Below, in pieces: positions 50,501-59,290 of a stretch of DNA of 64,000 nucleotides (its first letter is position 1; every line of letters starts with the position of its first letter). The notes under the pieces are model-generated. The model was not told where the DNA came from. It saw nothing but the letters and a program-made list of their open reading frames with translations, and made no database searches. The position numbers and the translations under genes are program-made. This stretch comes from a bacterium (GTDB lineage: Bacteria > Planctomycetota > UBA1135 > UBA2386), in the NCBI GenBank assembly GCA_030432695.1, contig JAUILN010000006.1, forward strand, positions 531,909-595,908, written 5' to 3'.

Positions 50501-50746
50501 TACGTAGGGGCCGATCCGCTCCGGGTCTTCGAATTCGGCGGCGATCGCTTCCCAGGGGGCGGCCGGGGCCTCGAGGAACGAGCCGAGTTGGTCGCGTTCC
50601 ACGGCCAGCAGGGTGAGCAGCTCGGTGAGTAGCGCTGTATCGCCGGCGCAATGAACTTCGCAGTACGCCCTGCGCGATTCCTCGGCGATGTCGCCCGCCA
50701 TCACGAACAGTTCGAGGAGGCGGTCGTTCTGTTGCGGGGTCAGCAT
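47504..50746 (-). CDS. Ser/Thr kinase with C-terminal formylglycine-enzyme-like domain
   Basis: 1080 residues from the ATG at 50746, which has CGGAG six bases upstream. A helical N-terminal stretch (1-75) precedes the kinase: GEGGMG at 88-93, Lys111, HRD at 202-204 with LKPSN, DFG at 225-227 and APEQ-type YMSPEQ near 255. A transmembrane helix (about 385-405), a long helical/coiled region and a SUMF1/FGE-like domain (about 850-1075) follow: FVLVPGGDYWIGSQ, ARHEMTEAQWGRL, MPTEAQWEAACRA, NVWEWCADPYG and RVSRGGSY. The usual catalytic Cys pair is not present. It lies 20 nt after an ECF sigma gene, a common planctomycetal pairing, and probably signals across the membrane. Confidence 0.93.
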   Translation of the reverse strand: MLTPQQNDRLLELFVMAGDIAEESRRAYCEVHCAGDTALLTELLTLLAVERDQLGSFLEAPAAPWEAIAAEFEDPERIGPYVDLRRIGEGGMGIVYSATQLEPIQRRVALKVLKPGMDSREVLRRFESEQNALARMNHPNIAMVFDAGVGDSLRPYFAMELVEGPPVTDYCRCRGLPIRARLDLFLQICDAVQHAHQNGVLHRDLKPSNLLVTQSEGPPSPKVIDFGIAKALEATPQDRFRTVPGSVLGTPAYMSPEQAAGSLQADTRSDVYSLGVVLYELLTETLPIDSTILRTSSFSEIIHLIQTDPPRRPSDRVRTQQIRSQLRGDLDWIVLQALSKEPDQRYESPLALANDLRAYLENQPVRAGAPGTWYRLSKFVRRNRLPVTSLALSGAALIIGFALAIEGKLAADAQYERADQKISEFNMLAGIVDLNAAQADREALPPPSPTRLAAMQAWMAKHAEPLRAKHLEIKATLARLASIAIEHPGTTDLALLAPEALDPDATRRTQPGTPHETAALRRQIEVLRQTLETRRSSLPPEPLTSGPAAWPRPVDEVLDHARAFVAFGREPEFYGREAEMVELLRQTLDQVRTESVRRPLTLIMEAIPNLDPWAVAQGTLDVLRANSKSAKSAEQSALLELLAKGLFALGRDAEALQAADEAARLAPGRVWPERTLFGLELRARIATADHPSAEARIAELEAQCRSATTTGLRRTFEDEGAQFLYDSLSQLDRDLEEFDRVDSRAVEERMEMAKSLRELADLGTIKLWRQANELLRNADGSEVSELYQGTRIELQPQYDLVPLGVNPDTKLLEFYHRPSGADLEEVPTLSSNRRGAIDVGEDTGIVFVLVPGGDYWIGSQSTEPAGPNYDPRSDPGESLHSIALQPFLLARHEMTEAQWGRLTQSHLSPQDRPSAPTHPRIPMSWHECNRLAIQWGLKMPTEAQWEAACRARSHSPWSSGADPATIAGHANIGKDGAGSGLAPVGSLLPNAFGMHDMHGNVWEWCADPYGSYLYEARAGDGLRLVLPTPERRVSRGGSYVSSDYSARSSRRGGDQPEIRDKLGFRPARPVHVADWVIQRQ

Positions 50747-50766
50747 CTGGCTCCGGAAAGGCGCGG

Positions 50767-51336
50767 TCAGCTCAGGGCTCGCCGCAGCCAGGCGCGGGCG
50801 AACTGCCATTCCCGGTCGATCGTGCGCTCCGAGACACCGAACATCTTCGCGATCTCGGGAATGGTCACTCCGGCGAAGAACCGCAGCGTGACGATGCGTC
50901 CCGGCCGATCATGCATCGTCTGAAGCCTCTCGATGGCATCATTGAGTTCGAGGATATCGGCATCCAGGAGTCCCGAGTCCATTTCGATCCGGGTCGTGAG
51001 CGCCTCGTGATCTCGGTCTCCGCCATGCTTTGCGCGGCCGCGACGTCGAGCCTGATCGATCAGGATGTTGCGCATCGCATTCGCGACCGCGCCGAAGAAA
51101 TGCGCGCGGCTACTCCATCCGGACAGGGGGCCGCGTTCGAGCCTCATCCACGCTTCGTGAACCAGGGCAGTCGCTTGGAGCGTCAGCTCGGCCGGCTCTT
51201 TCCGGATACGTGCTTCCGCAATGCGTCGCAGCTCATCGTAGACCACTTCGATCAGCTGTTCCGAGGCCGCTGCTTCGCCCTCGTTGATCCGGGCGAGGAG
51301 CTGCGTGACCGAAGTGGTGTAGGGCGACGCGGTCAC
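50767..51336 (-). CDS. ECF-type RNA polymerase sigma factor
   Basis: 189 residues from a GTG at 51336. Region 2 shows LYDEL-like VVYDELRRIAEARIRKEP, LQATALVHEAWMRL and HFFGAVANAMRNILIDQARRR; region 4 has RIVTLRFFAGVTIPEIAKMFGVSERTIDREW. This matches the ECF group found next to Ser/Thr kinases in Planctomycetota and Acidobacteria (TIGR02999-type). It should direct transcription of a regulon controlled by the neighbouring kinase rather than by an anti-sigma factor, none of which is seen. Confidence 0.94.
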   Translation of the reverse strand: MTASPYTTSVTQLLARINEGEAAASEQLIEVVYDELRRIAEARIRKEPAELTLQATALVHEAWMRLERGPLSGWSSRAHFFGAVANAMRNILIDQARRRGRAKHGGDRDHEALTTRIEMDSGLLDADILELNDAIERLQTMHDRPGRIVTLRFFAGVTIPEIAKMFGVSERTIDREWQFARAWLRRALS

Positions 51337-51658
51337 GGCGTGGGGGCGAGTCCTCTGGCGAGGAAGTATGCCCGCCAGACCTACCGGACCGGGGTCGACT
51401 CGCCGCCGAGATCGTAGACGTCTGAATCCAGGGCCGCAATCCCGGTGAGCACGGCTCAGCGGGTTCATCGTCGCCCGTGCAAGGCTGGGGTGGCGGGACG
51501 TCATGTCGCCCAGCTCGTGCGCCGGCATCCGGGATCTCGCCGCGAGGCCTTGCCGAATCCTTGGATTCGTCTGCTTCCTGCTGCTGCGACCTGGATCGGA
51601 GCGCCGGCACTGGATCGGAACGTGTCCCGTGACAAGGTCTTCGTGAACCTCGCGGAGT
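51337..51658. other. Intergenic region upstream of the sigma/kinase pair
   Basis: 322 bases between the sigma factor start and the 3' end of the secreted-protein gene. It must contain the promoter of the sigma/kinase pair on the minus strand, but I cannot identify a convincing -35/-10 pair. No gene or repeat is supported here. Confidence 0.5.
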
Positions 51659-53926
51659 TCAGCGCCCGAGCGTCATCGTGACCCAGTTGGACACCGAGAC
51701 CGTCGCGAACCCGCAAGGATTGCTGAATGGGGTACTGGTGACGAACTGCGCGCTGAGCGAGGTGCCGAGGAGCTGCGAGTCGCACAGGGGGGGCAGTCGG
51801 ATCGATGCGTCACCGCCCGCGACGTTCGCCCCCAGGGCCACGGCCGTATTCAGCATCAACTGGCAGCCACTGCCGCAGGTGAAGACGCCGGGGTTCGACC
51901 CGAACGCGAGGTCCAGGATCGTCACCGAGGTCAACCCATTGTTGGCGCCCCGCAGTTCGATGGAGCAGTCCGGGTTCCCGACCGCGAATGGGCCGGAGAC
52001 CGACAGCCGCCCGCCCTGTCCGCAGGAACCGCCGCGGTCGACGACCGGGCCGCCATTGCCGAACGCCTGCCAGCCGCGGGCTCGGCTGGTCCAGGTGCCG
52101 TTCCAGCCCATGTGGGCGATCATCGCCTGGTCTTCACCCACTGCGGCGCCACCATTGTAGCGGGAGAACATCCTGGGCGAGGCGAAGGTGGCGTCGACGG
52201 AAGGCTCGGTCACCACATCGAATCCGCCGCAGGACTGACCTTGCGACGTTCCCACGAAGGTCGCGTAGACCGCATGGGCCGCACCACCGGGATTGTCGTA
52301 GGTCGACCAGGTGACGCCGAAGATCGGCGGGCCGTCGCTCGACGGGCGGACCATGGCCACCGACGGGTAGTCTGCGTTGATGCCCGGAGAGGGATCGAGG
52401 TTCCAACCGGCGCCGCGGACACTGCCGTTGACGTACTCGAGTCCGGCGCCGTGGATGGCCTTGCAGGTACAGCCCGGCTCGTCGCGCCGGAAGGCTACGA
52501 AGAAGTGAGTCCCATCGCCGTCGACCGCCGGGCGGGCTGCCGTGGGGTCGGCTACGCCGATTCCGCCGGGCCCGGCCAGAACGTCCCCGAAGCGGTCGAC
52601 GACGACCAGTTGGATGCCGTTGGTAGAGTCCTTCCAGACAACCATCGCCCGGAAGGTGTCGCCGAAGCTGTTGCAGATCGTCGGTTTGGCAAGGCTGCCG
52701 AAGGGTCGGCCGGTGTAGCGGCGGGGCGATCGCGCGATGCTCGACGCGAGACTCGTCGGCACGGTGATGTCGACGCCGTAGATGCCGGGCGCACCGCCGT
52801 ATTGGCGCCAGACCACGAGGCACTCATCGCGGGTCAGAGTCCGCTCGCCGCAGACATCGGGTTCGAAGCCTTCGATGTCGTTGGCCGGATTGGTCGGGTT
52901 GTAGACCGCGTCGACGATCTCGAGGAACGGGCCCGCAACACCATCCGAAGCGCGGATCGCCTTCCCCCACACGGAGCGTACCGTCGCTCCCGATTGGGTG
53001 GTCTCCTCGCCCTCGACCACGTAGAAGGCGTCGGACACATTGATGTTCGCCACGCGCGGCGAGTGCACGTTGAGCGGCCCGACGTCCCACGCGATCCGGT
53101 TGCCCACCGGCGTCCCATTCTGGCGAACGCGCTGCGCGTAGTGGTCCCCATCGGTGCTCGAGACCGCGTGGTTCCAAACGACCAGGTAGACGTCGTTCGT
53201 CAGGTCGTAGGCCACATCCGGCTCGGTGTCGTTTCCGGTGCCGGCATCCATGGTCGCCCGGGATCCGATGAACGGGTCGAGCTCCAGGGGGTAGCGCGCG
53301 GCGGCCACGAAGGCGGCCGGCAGGACCAGTTCGAGGTGCTCGCCATCCCAGCGCATCTCACCGGCCTGCCGACGGCCGAGGGCGTCGACTCCGATCACCT
53401 GGCCGATGCCGACGATCGGCGCCTCGCCATCGCGGAGGACCAACTCCTCGCGGTAGGTCCCCGCCGGGGCGGTCAGGTCGGTCTCGACCCGGAGGCGGAC
53501 CACCAGATCACCGGTGCCGGGCAGGGGGTGCTGGAACAGGAAGCTCTGCTTGAGGCCCCGCTCGGAGACCACGTAGGTCTCCAGGACGTCGGCGGTGTGC
53601 GCGTAGCTCACGGTCCGGTCGCGGAGGGTCGGCTCGACCGTGGGGTCCGCCGATCCGTGGTCCAGGATGCTGGTCGACCCGCGTTCGATCTGCGCGAGTT
53701 CGAGGGAGACCGGCAGGGAGCGGGGTGTGCCGGCGCCCAGGGTCGGAGTGAAGTGGAGACCTTCCGGTGCGAACTGGGACTTCCACCGCCGCTGGGTGGC
53801 CCAGAGCTCGCCGTCCACGTGCTCGACGACGGCCGGTTGCATGAAGTCCGGAAGGGAGTCCGTCCCGACCGGTGGGAACGCTTCCTGAGTGAGGCCTACG
53901 CCGACGAGCAGCGTGGCTGCACTCAT
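51659..53926 (-). CDS. Large secreted protein with Cys-containing C-terminal domain
   Basis: 755 residues from the ATG at 53926. The first residues MSAATLLVGVGLTQEA look like a weak signal peptide; an earlier in-frame ATG at 54037 would put 37 polar residues before it and is unlikely. Residues about 60-230 and 240-560 are beta-rich with LVVW/AVVWKDS-type repeats spaced about 60-80 residues, suggesting a beta-propeller. The C-terminal 170 residues contain paired Cys (CGGF, SCGQGG, CSIEL, CGSGCQL, CDSQ, NPCGF) and resemble the end domain of other planctomycetal secreted proteins. Function unknown. A short ORF overlaps its start. Confidence 0.83.
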   Translation of the reverse strand: MSAATLLVGVGLTQEAFPPVGTDSLPDFMQPAVVEHVDGELWATQRRWKSQFAPEGLHFTPTLGAGTPRSLPVSLELAQIERGSTSILDHGSADPTVEPTLRDRTVSYAHTADVLETYVVSERGLKQSFLFQHPLPGTGDLVVRLRVETDLTAPAGTYREELVLRDGEAPIVGIGQVIGVDALGRRQAGEMRWDGEHLELVLPAAFVAAARYPLELDPFIGSRATMDAGTGNDTEPDVAYDLTNDVYLVVWNHAVSSTDGDHYAQRVRQNGTPVGNRIAWDVGPLNVHSPRVANINVSDAFYVVEGEETTQSGATVRSVWGKAIRASDGVAGPFLEIVDAVYNPTNPANDIEGFEPDVCGERTLTRDECLVVWRQYGGAPGIYGVDITVPTSLASSIARSPRRYTGRPFGSLAKPTICNSFGDTFRAMVVWKDSTNGIQLVVVDRFGDVLAGPGGIGVADPTAARPAVDGDGTHFFVAFRRDEPGCTCKAIHGAGLEYVNGSVRGAGWNLDPSPGINADYPSVAMVRPSSDGPPIFGVTWSTYDNPGGAAHAVYATFVGTSQGQSCGGFDVVTEPSVDATFASPRMFSRYNGGAAVGEDQAMIAHMGWNGTWTSRARGWQAFGNGGPVVDRGGSCGQGGRLSVSGPFAVGNPDCSIELRGANNGLTSVTILDLAFGSNPGVFTCGSGCQLMLNTAVALGANVAGGDASIRLPPLCDSQLLGTSLSAQFVTSTPFSNPCGFATVSVSNWVTMTLGR

Positions 53927-53955
53927 TGACAGAATGGGGACGCGGGTCCGTGCAT
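53923..53955 (-). CDS. 10-residue upstream ORF coupled to the secreted protein
   Basis: The best Shine-Dalgarno of this region, AAGGAG, lies 8 bases before an ATG at 53955 that opens a 10-codon frame (MHGPASPFCQ) whose TGA overlaps the ATG of the secreted-protein gene. The main gene has no Shine-Dalgarno of its own except inside this ORF. Either the short ORF drives translation by coupling, or a one-base frameshift in the DNA separates the true start from the gene. Confidence 0.4.
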   Translation of the reverse strand: MHGPASPFCQ

Positions 53956-54395
53956 GGTCGATCTCCTTCTCGAGGGGGCATGCACCGACGTGGGCCGAGG
54001 GTTGCCGAGCCGTTGCCGGCGTCGATCGTGGGCTCACGGGGTGCTCTGGCCGGCGCGTGGTGCGGCGGCGAAGTCACGTCCGCTGTGCCGTGTCGAGTAC
54101 CGACAGCCGATTCCCCGATTCCTGGACCGAGCCATTGCCCGGCAGACGGCAGGACGGCTCGATTCCGAGCCGGTCCCCGGGCGCGGCCGATGACAGGGAA
54201 ATCATCGCAGGGAGGCTGCTGGTTCCGTGCGATCGGCGGTCTTCGAGTCCGCGCCGTGCTTCGGTCGCAAGCGCTTACGAGGTAGTAGTTTGAGATCTGC
54301 GTCGTGCGCCTTCCTGGCACGCATCGAATCTGTTGCGCAACAAGAGTGTTGTCTGGGGCCTTGCCGCCGGCCGTTCCGCCGGTTCTCCTCCGTCC
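53956..54395. other. Divergent intergenic region
   Basis: 440 bases between the minus-strand secreted-protein gene and the + strand ATPase operon. It should hold promoters for both directions. Apart from a 12-bp palindrome at 54331-54342 I see no defined structure and no gene; the open frame from 54333 is read as the 5' extension of the ATPase frame. Confidence 0.5.
54331..54342. promoter_or_regulatory. 12-bp perfect palindrome, possible operator
   Basis: TGTTGCGCAACA is fully self-complementary and lies 53 bases before the ATG of the first ATPase gene, a suitable place for a dimeric repressor. No promoter elements can be fitted around it with confidence. Confidence 0.3.
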
Positions 54396-55580
54396 ATGGA
54401 GATCCGCATCGGGCCGCCCGTCTCGGGTGAGAACTACTTCGCGCGGCCGGACATCGAGGAGCTGCTGCGCCGGAAGCTCGGCCGCGGCAACGTGTCGTTC
54501 ATGGCCGCGCGTCGGACGGGGAAGACGAGTCTCCTTCGGCGCCTCGTCGACGAGGCGCCGGACACGACTCCGCACTTCCTGATCAACCTGGAGAAGTGCA
54601 CGACCCCGGAGCACTGGCTCGCGGAGATGGTGGCTCCCGTCCTCGGGGAGCGCGGTCGCTGGGGGCGGGCGCTCGATCGCTGCCGCGAGCCGCTTCGCAA
54701 GATCGAGGGGCTGGAGTTTCCCGGCATTGGCAAGGTTCGCTTCCGGGGCACGGACTGGCGCGACGCGTCGGCGACGTTCCTCGACACGCTGATCGCGCAC
54801 GCCCAGCCGGTGGTCTTCCTGCTCGACGAGTTCCCGATCCTCGTCGACGAGATGGCCCGGCAGGACGTCGACCGCTGCCGCGCCATGCTGCGCTGGTTCC
54901 GCGAGTGGCAACAACGGACCTTCGATGCGGGGATCCGCTTCCTGGTGACGGGTTCGATCGGTCTCGATGGCGTGGTCAAGCGCTACGGCCTCTGGGACGC
55001 GGTGAACCAGTTGGAGCGCGCCGAGCTGCCGCCCCTCGAGCCCGAGCAGGGGATCGCGTTCCTGTTGCGACTCTCGTCCGACAACGGCGTCGCCTTGGAC
55101 GAGCCGCGGGCGCGAGTGATCCTCGATCTCGTGGGTGCGCCGTGGCCGTACTTCCTGCAGATCTTCGTCGCCCAGTTGCGCGACCACGCGCCTGATCCTG
55201 ACAGGGCCGATCTCGAGCGCATCTACCAGGAGCGGATGATCGGCGCGGGACGCGACCAGCACGTCGACCACATGTGGGAGCGCCTGCGTCGGGTGTTCGA
55301 GCCGAGCGAGGAGCGTTTGGCCAAGGACGTGCTGAAGGTCGTGGCACGCGCCGACGAGGGCCTGACACGGCGGGCGTTGGAGGCGACTGCCCGGCGTGCG
55401 GTGGAAGACCGGGGCACGGACTTCGACGAGGAGCTATGGCGCTTCGTCTTCCAGGTCCTGGAGCACGACGGATACCTCGCCGCAGTGCCGGTCGCCGTTC
55501 CGGGGGGTGGCGACGGGCCGGTCCGTTTCCGGTTCTTCTCCAACCTGCTGCGCGACTGTTGGCGGAGGCACTACGCATGA
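54396..55580 (+). CDS. AAA-type ATPase 1 (STAND/ORC-like)
   Basis: 394 residues from the ATG at 54396. It begins with the typical GPPVSGENYFARPD lead-in and Walker A AARRTGKTS (37-45); Walker B is VVFLLDEFPILV (about 140), followed by a sensor-like FLVTGSIGLDGVV. The C-terminal 120 residues are helical with a likely winged helix. The pattern belongs to the ATPases of the archaeal-ATPase/ORC-like group, often found in mobile or conflict systems. Its stop overlaps the start of a second ATPase (ATGA), so the two probably form a hetero-complex. Confidence 0.85.
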   Translation: MEIRIGPPVSGENYFARPDIEELLRRKLGRGNVSFMAARRTGKTSLLRRLVDEAPDTTPHFLINLEKCTTPEHWLAEMVAPVLGERGRWGRALDRCREPLRKIEGLEFPGIGKVRFRGTDWRDASATFLDTLIAHAQPVVFLLDEFPILVDEMARQDVDRCRAMLRWFREWQQRTFDAGIRFLVTGSIGLDGVVKRYGLWDAVNQLERAELPPLEPEQGIAFLLRLSSDNGVALDEPRARVILDLVGAPWPYFLQIFVAQLRDHAPDPDRADLERIYQERMIGAGRDQHVDHMWERLRRVFEPSEERLAKDVLKVVARADEGLTRRALEATARRAVEDRGTDFDEELWRFVFQVLEHDGYLAAVPVAVPGGGDGPVRFRFFSNLLRDCWRRHYA

Positions 55581-57808
55581 GCGAGCGTCGACCGGAGTAT
55601 GGAGCGCTGCAGCCCGACCGCCTCGCGCGTGCCGACGGGATCTACAACCCTGCGTCGCTGACTCCGGACGAATTGCTGGAGGAGTTCATCGGTCGCCAGC
55701 GGTTGCTCGGTGACGTGTTGGACGTGATCGCGAGCAACCGCCGCGGTGAGTCTCCACAGCACCTGTTGTTCATCGGCGCGCGCGGCACCGGCAAGACGAT
55801 GACGGTGTTGGCGATCGCCTACTCGGTCGAGCGCGACCCGCGTCTGGCCGACGAGTGGGTCTCGGTCGTGCTTCCGGAGGAGGTGCACTACGGGGTTGCC
55901 GACCTCGCCGACTTCTGGCTCCTGGCCTGCGAGCAACTGTTCGCCAGGCTCGGTGACGCCGACGTGGATGCGCAGGTCGATGCCCTTCGCGCTGGTGATC
56001 CGGAGAGCGTCGAGGAGCAGGCGAGGGACGCCTTCCTGGCGCGGCTCGACCGCGCAGGAAGGCGCGCGGTGGTCTGCGTCGAGAACCTCAACGAGTTCTT
56101 CGAGCAGGTCTCCGACGACCGACAGGAGCATCGGCTACGGGCGTTCCTGATGGAGGACGACCGCGTGATGCTGATCGGCACCGCGACGACCTGGTTCGAC
56201 GCGGTGACCAACGTCGACCGGCCGTTCTTCGACTTCTTCCGCGACCTGCGCCTGCAGCGCTTCGACCGGGAGGAGGTCTTCGAGACCTTGCGGAGGGTGG
56301 CGGAGGTGCGCGGCGACCAGAGCGTGCTGGAAGTGCTGGAACGCGAGCCCGAGCGGGTCGACAGCCTGCGCGTGCTGACGGGCGGCAATCCGCGGCTCAT
56401 CAAGGTGGTCTACCGGCTGCTGCGCGAGGGCGCGTTCGGGGATGTGCGGCGTGACCTGGAGCGACTGCTCGACGACTGCACGCCCTACTTCAAGCACCGC
56501 ATCGAGGAGCTGAGTCCCGAACAGCGGCGGGTCTTCGACGCGCTGGCGAAGAAGTGGGACCCGGTCTCGGTGGGGGATCTGGAGAAGGTGCTGCGGCGGC
56601 CGTCGAACAAGCTGAGCGTGTTGTTGAAGCGGCTCTGCGACCAGGGCTTCGTCGAGGAGGCGGCGGGCAGCAAGCCGAAGCGCAAGCGCTACCAGGTCGC
56701 GGAGCGGTTCTACAACATCTACTACCTGATGCGCTTCTCACGGAGCGGGCGGCAGCGGCTGGAGTGGTTGAGTGCCTACATGCGGGTGGTCTACACCGCG
56801 GAGGACTATCGCGAGTGGGTGGGGCGGGCGCTGGCGGGTTGGGGTGAGGCGGGTGATGGTCAGGGGCGGCAGGAGTTGGCGGAGCTGCTGCATGCGCTGG
56901 TCACTGCGCCTGAAGACCGGGTGCTCGGTGCGGAATTAGTCGAGTCGATCGCCAGGGCTTCCTGGGACATGGACCGGCTTTCGAGCTTCGGAGACCTGTT
57001 GGATCGCGGAGTGGCGGAGGGCAGGCTTGGTCCTGGAGCGCGTGTGGTGGAGTGGTTGAGCGGCCAGTCGTCGGAAGTGCGGGAGTCGCTCGGGCATGAG
57101 CCGGACAGCGAGCGGTGGTGGTATCGGCTCCTGCTGGCGGCTTGCAGGGTCGGAGACCTGGAGGGCTCCACTCGCGTTGCGCGAGCGGCGTCGAATCGCT
57201 TTGGCGAGAACCCGTTGTTCCCGTATGCGGAAGGCTTGGTCGCTCTGGCTTGCGCTCGCGCATTCGCGGAGGCTGGCGACGAGCGATCCGCGGATGCACT
57301 CGGACTCGCTTCCGAGCACGCCAGGCGGGCTGCTTCGCTTTCTTCTGGCGATCCGGTGGCTTCGGCGGCAGTGGGTGAGCTGCTTCTTCATTGTGGGGTG
57401 CCCGATGAACCAAGGCGCTTGATCCTCGGGGGGGCGACGGAGGGAATCTCTCGGCCAGCTTGGAGGCTGTACTTCCGAAAGGTGCTCGGCACCGACCCCG
57501 ACTCATGGATCACGATCCTGAAGCCTACGACCGCCGCGTTGCGATCGAGCGCGCCCGCAGATGATGGGCTTCGAGAGTTCCTGGTCCGGGGAGTCGAGTT
57601 CCTCCTGTCCGACAGCACCATCGAGCCGGCGGAAGTCGAGTCGCTCCTCGTCGAAGGCGGAGCCGAGTCCTCGATGCCCGACCTGCTGCTCGCCCTCCAA
57701 GCCCTCCGCGAACCCGCCGTCCTCCACGACGTCGCCCCCGAGCGCCGCACCGCCACCCTCGACTTCCTTTCCAAGGTCGGTCGCCCCGTCGACCCTCCAA
57801 CCCCCTGA
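55577..57808 (+). CDS. AAA-type ATPase 2 with winged helix and helical repeats
   Basis: 743 residues. Walker A GARGTGKT is at 67-74, Walker B-like VVCVENLNEFFEQ near 157-169 and sensor-like VMLIGTATTWFD near 195. A winged-helix domain follows (about 310-390: ELSPEQRRVFDALAKKW, then KLSVLLKRLCDQGFVEE), containing a basic patch PKRKRYQV. The last 330 residues are helical and TPR-like. An ATPase with such a C-terminal helical region could sense a ligand or a partner protein. It overlaps the first ATPase gene by four bases. Function unknown. Confidence 0.85.
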   Translation: MSERRPEYGALQPDRLARADGIYNPASLTPDELLEEFIGRQRLLGDVLDVIASNRRGESPQHLLFIGARGTGKTMTVLAIAYSVERDPRLADEWVSVVLPEEVHYGVADLADFWLLACEQLFARLGDADVDAQVDALRAGDPESVEEQARDAFLARLDRAGRRAVVCVENLNEFFEQVSDDRQEHRLRAFLMEDDRVMLIGTATTWFDAVTNVDRPFFDFFRDLRLQRFDREEVFETLRRVAEVRGDQSVLEVLEREPERVDSLRVLTGGNPRLIKVVYRLLREGAFGDVRRDLERLLDDCTPYFKHRIEELSPEQRRVFDALAKKWDPVSVGDLEKVLRRPSNKLSVLLKRLCDQGFVEEAAGSKPKRKRYQVAERFYNIYYLMRFSRSGRQRLEWLSAYMRVVYTAEDYREWVGRALAGWGEAGDGQGRQELAELLHALVTAPEDRVLGAELVESIARASWDMDRLSSFGDLLDRGVAEGRLGPGARVVEWLSGQSSEVRESLGHEPDSERWWYRLLLAACRVGDLEGSTRVARAASNRFGENPLFPYAEGLVALACARAFAEAGDERSADALGLASEHARRAASLSSGDPVASAAVGELLLHCGVPDEPRRLILGGATEGISRPAWRLYFRKVLGTDPDSWITILKPTTAALRSSAPADDGLREFLVRGVEFLLSDSTIEPAEVESLLVEGGAESSMPDLLLALQALREPAVLHDVAPERRTATLDFLSKVGRPVDPPTP

Positions 57809-57955
57809 CCCCCGGGCAGACCGCCCGACTCGACATCGCACGATCGACGCCCCCGCACCCATCCGGTAACGTCGGACCCATTCCTCCGGGCGCGTGCCGG
57901 TCAGCACGCCGTCCGGACAGGCGGTTACCGCGCGCCCCCGCGCGGAGGTGGGATC

Positions 57956-59260
57956 GTGACGACGGCGCTCGAGCCGGCGCCCGAGCAGGGCAGGCGGCGT
58001 ACAGATCAGGGTGGGCGGGCCGTGGGCGACGGCGCGTCGCCGCAGTCCTTGGCGAGCGACGCGCTCGGCTTCGACGAGGCCGCGTGGCGGCGTCGCATGG
58101 CCGAGGCCGACATCGCCGACGAGCTGTTCCTGCCGCTGGCGTTCGCCGAGTGGGACGCGGGCCGCTGGCGGTTGAAGAAGGACGAGCGGCGCCTGGCGCG
58201 CACCGAGATCACCGGCGTCCGCTACCTCGCCGCCGATCCGAAGCGCGAGAACCCCGAGCCCGAGCGGGCCACCCAGACCGACTTCCACCGCCTGCTCACC
58301 AGCCTGGTTCGCCTGCGCGCGCAGGGGCCCGACGCGGCGCGGCTCTGCCTGTCGAGCGAGACCTTCCGCACCAGTCCGTTCCGTTCGACTCCGCGGCTGC
58401 GCTTCGGCCTCGAGCGGCGTCGCCAGCACCTCGACGACGCGCGCGCCGCGAAGCTGGCCGACCGCGCGATCCGCCGGAGCATCCGCCGCGCCGGCTTCGT
58501 GATCGACGAACCGACCGCGCGCTTCGATCCGCAGACCGGGCTCACCGGCCTGCGCGATTGGACCGACCGGCTCCGCCTCCGCCGCCGCAAGCCCTGGTGG
58601 CTGCTTCTGCTGCTGATCCCGCTGCTCGCCGCGCTGGCCTTCCTGCCGCGCTGCGACGCGCCGGCCGCCGACTTCTTCGGCGCGCCGATCGAGACCCACA
58701 GCTTCGTCCTGTTGATCGACCGCTCGGGCAGCATGGAGGAGCACTTCGCCGCCCTGCAGGCCGAGGCCGCGCGGGTGCTTCAGGCGCTCGCCGCGCACGG
58801 CGGCTGCCATGCCGACGTGATCGCCTACGACGCCGGCGCCGAGAGCTGCTTCGGCGGCATCGTGCCGATCGACGAGGGTTCGATCGCGCGCATCGACGCG
58901 TTCCTCGCCGGCCTGAAGGCTGGCGGCGGCACCAACCTGGCGTCCGGTCTCGACCTGGCCGACGACGAGGTCGCGGCCCACGGCGAGCCGACCACCTTGA
59001 TCCTGCTGACCGACGCCGAGGACTCGAGCCTGCCGAGTCTGCTGGCCGACCGCGCGGGCCTCGTCGCCGGCTTCGGCGGAGTCGAGACCCGCGCCTACGG
59101 GCTCACGCCCGAGTTCTTCCAGCCGCCCGCCGACCCGGCCGCGACGGCCACGCCGACGGACCGCGCGGTGCCCAACGTCCAGCCCCGCACCGACGATGAG
59201 AAGCGCCTCGCCGAACTCGCCGAACTGCTCGGCGGCCGGTTCGGCCCCGCGCTCCGCTGA
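57956..59260 (+). CDS. Membrane-anchored VWA-domain protein
   Basis: 434 residues from a GTG with GGAGG 8 bases upstream. Residues 1-205 form an unfamiliar, Arg-rich cytoplasmic domain; a transmembrane helix (about 213-230, WWLLLLLIPLLAALAFLP) follows; the VWA domain (about 245-400) has the MIDAS residues DRSGSM (Asp255), GGGTNLASGL and LLTDAEDSS. It is followed by the GTPase gene 30 nt downstream. As in other VWA-NTPase sets, it probably acts as a metal-dependent adaptor for the two downstream ATPase-type proteins. Confidence 0.88.
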   Translation: MTTALEPAPEQGRRRTDQGGRAVGDGASPQSLASDALGFDEAAWRRRMAEADIADELFLPLAFAEWDAGRWRLKKDERRLARTEITGVRYLAADPKRENPEPERATQTDFHRLLTSLVRLRAQGPDAARLCLSSETFRTSPFRSTPRLRFGLERRRQHLDDARAAKLADRAIRRSIRRAGFVIDEPTARFDPQTGLTGLRDWTDRLRLRRRKPWWLLLLLIPLLAALAFLPRCDAPAADFFGAPIETHSFVLLIDRSGSMEEHFAALQAEAARVLQALAAHGGCHADVIAYDAGAESCFGGIVPIDEGSIARIDAFLAGLKAGGGTNLASGLDLADDEVAAHGEPTTLILLTDAEDSSLPSLLADRAGLVAGFGGVETRAYGLTPEFFQPPADPAATATPTDRAVPNVQPRTDDEKRLAELAELLGGRFGPALR

Positions 59261-59290
59261 CCTGATCCTCCCGCACTCGGAATCCTCCCC

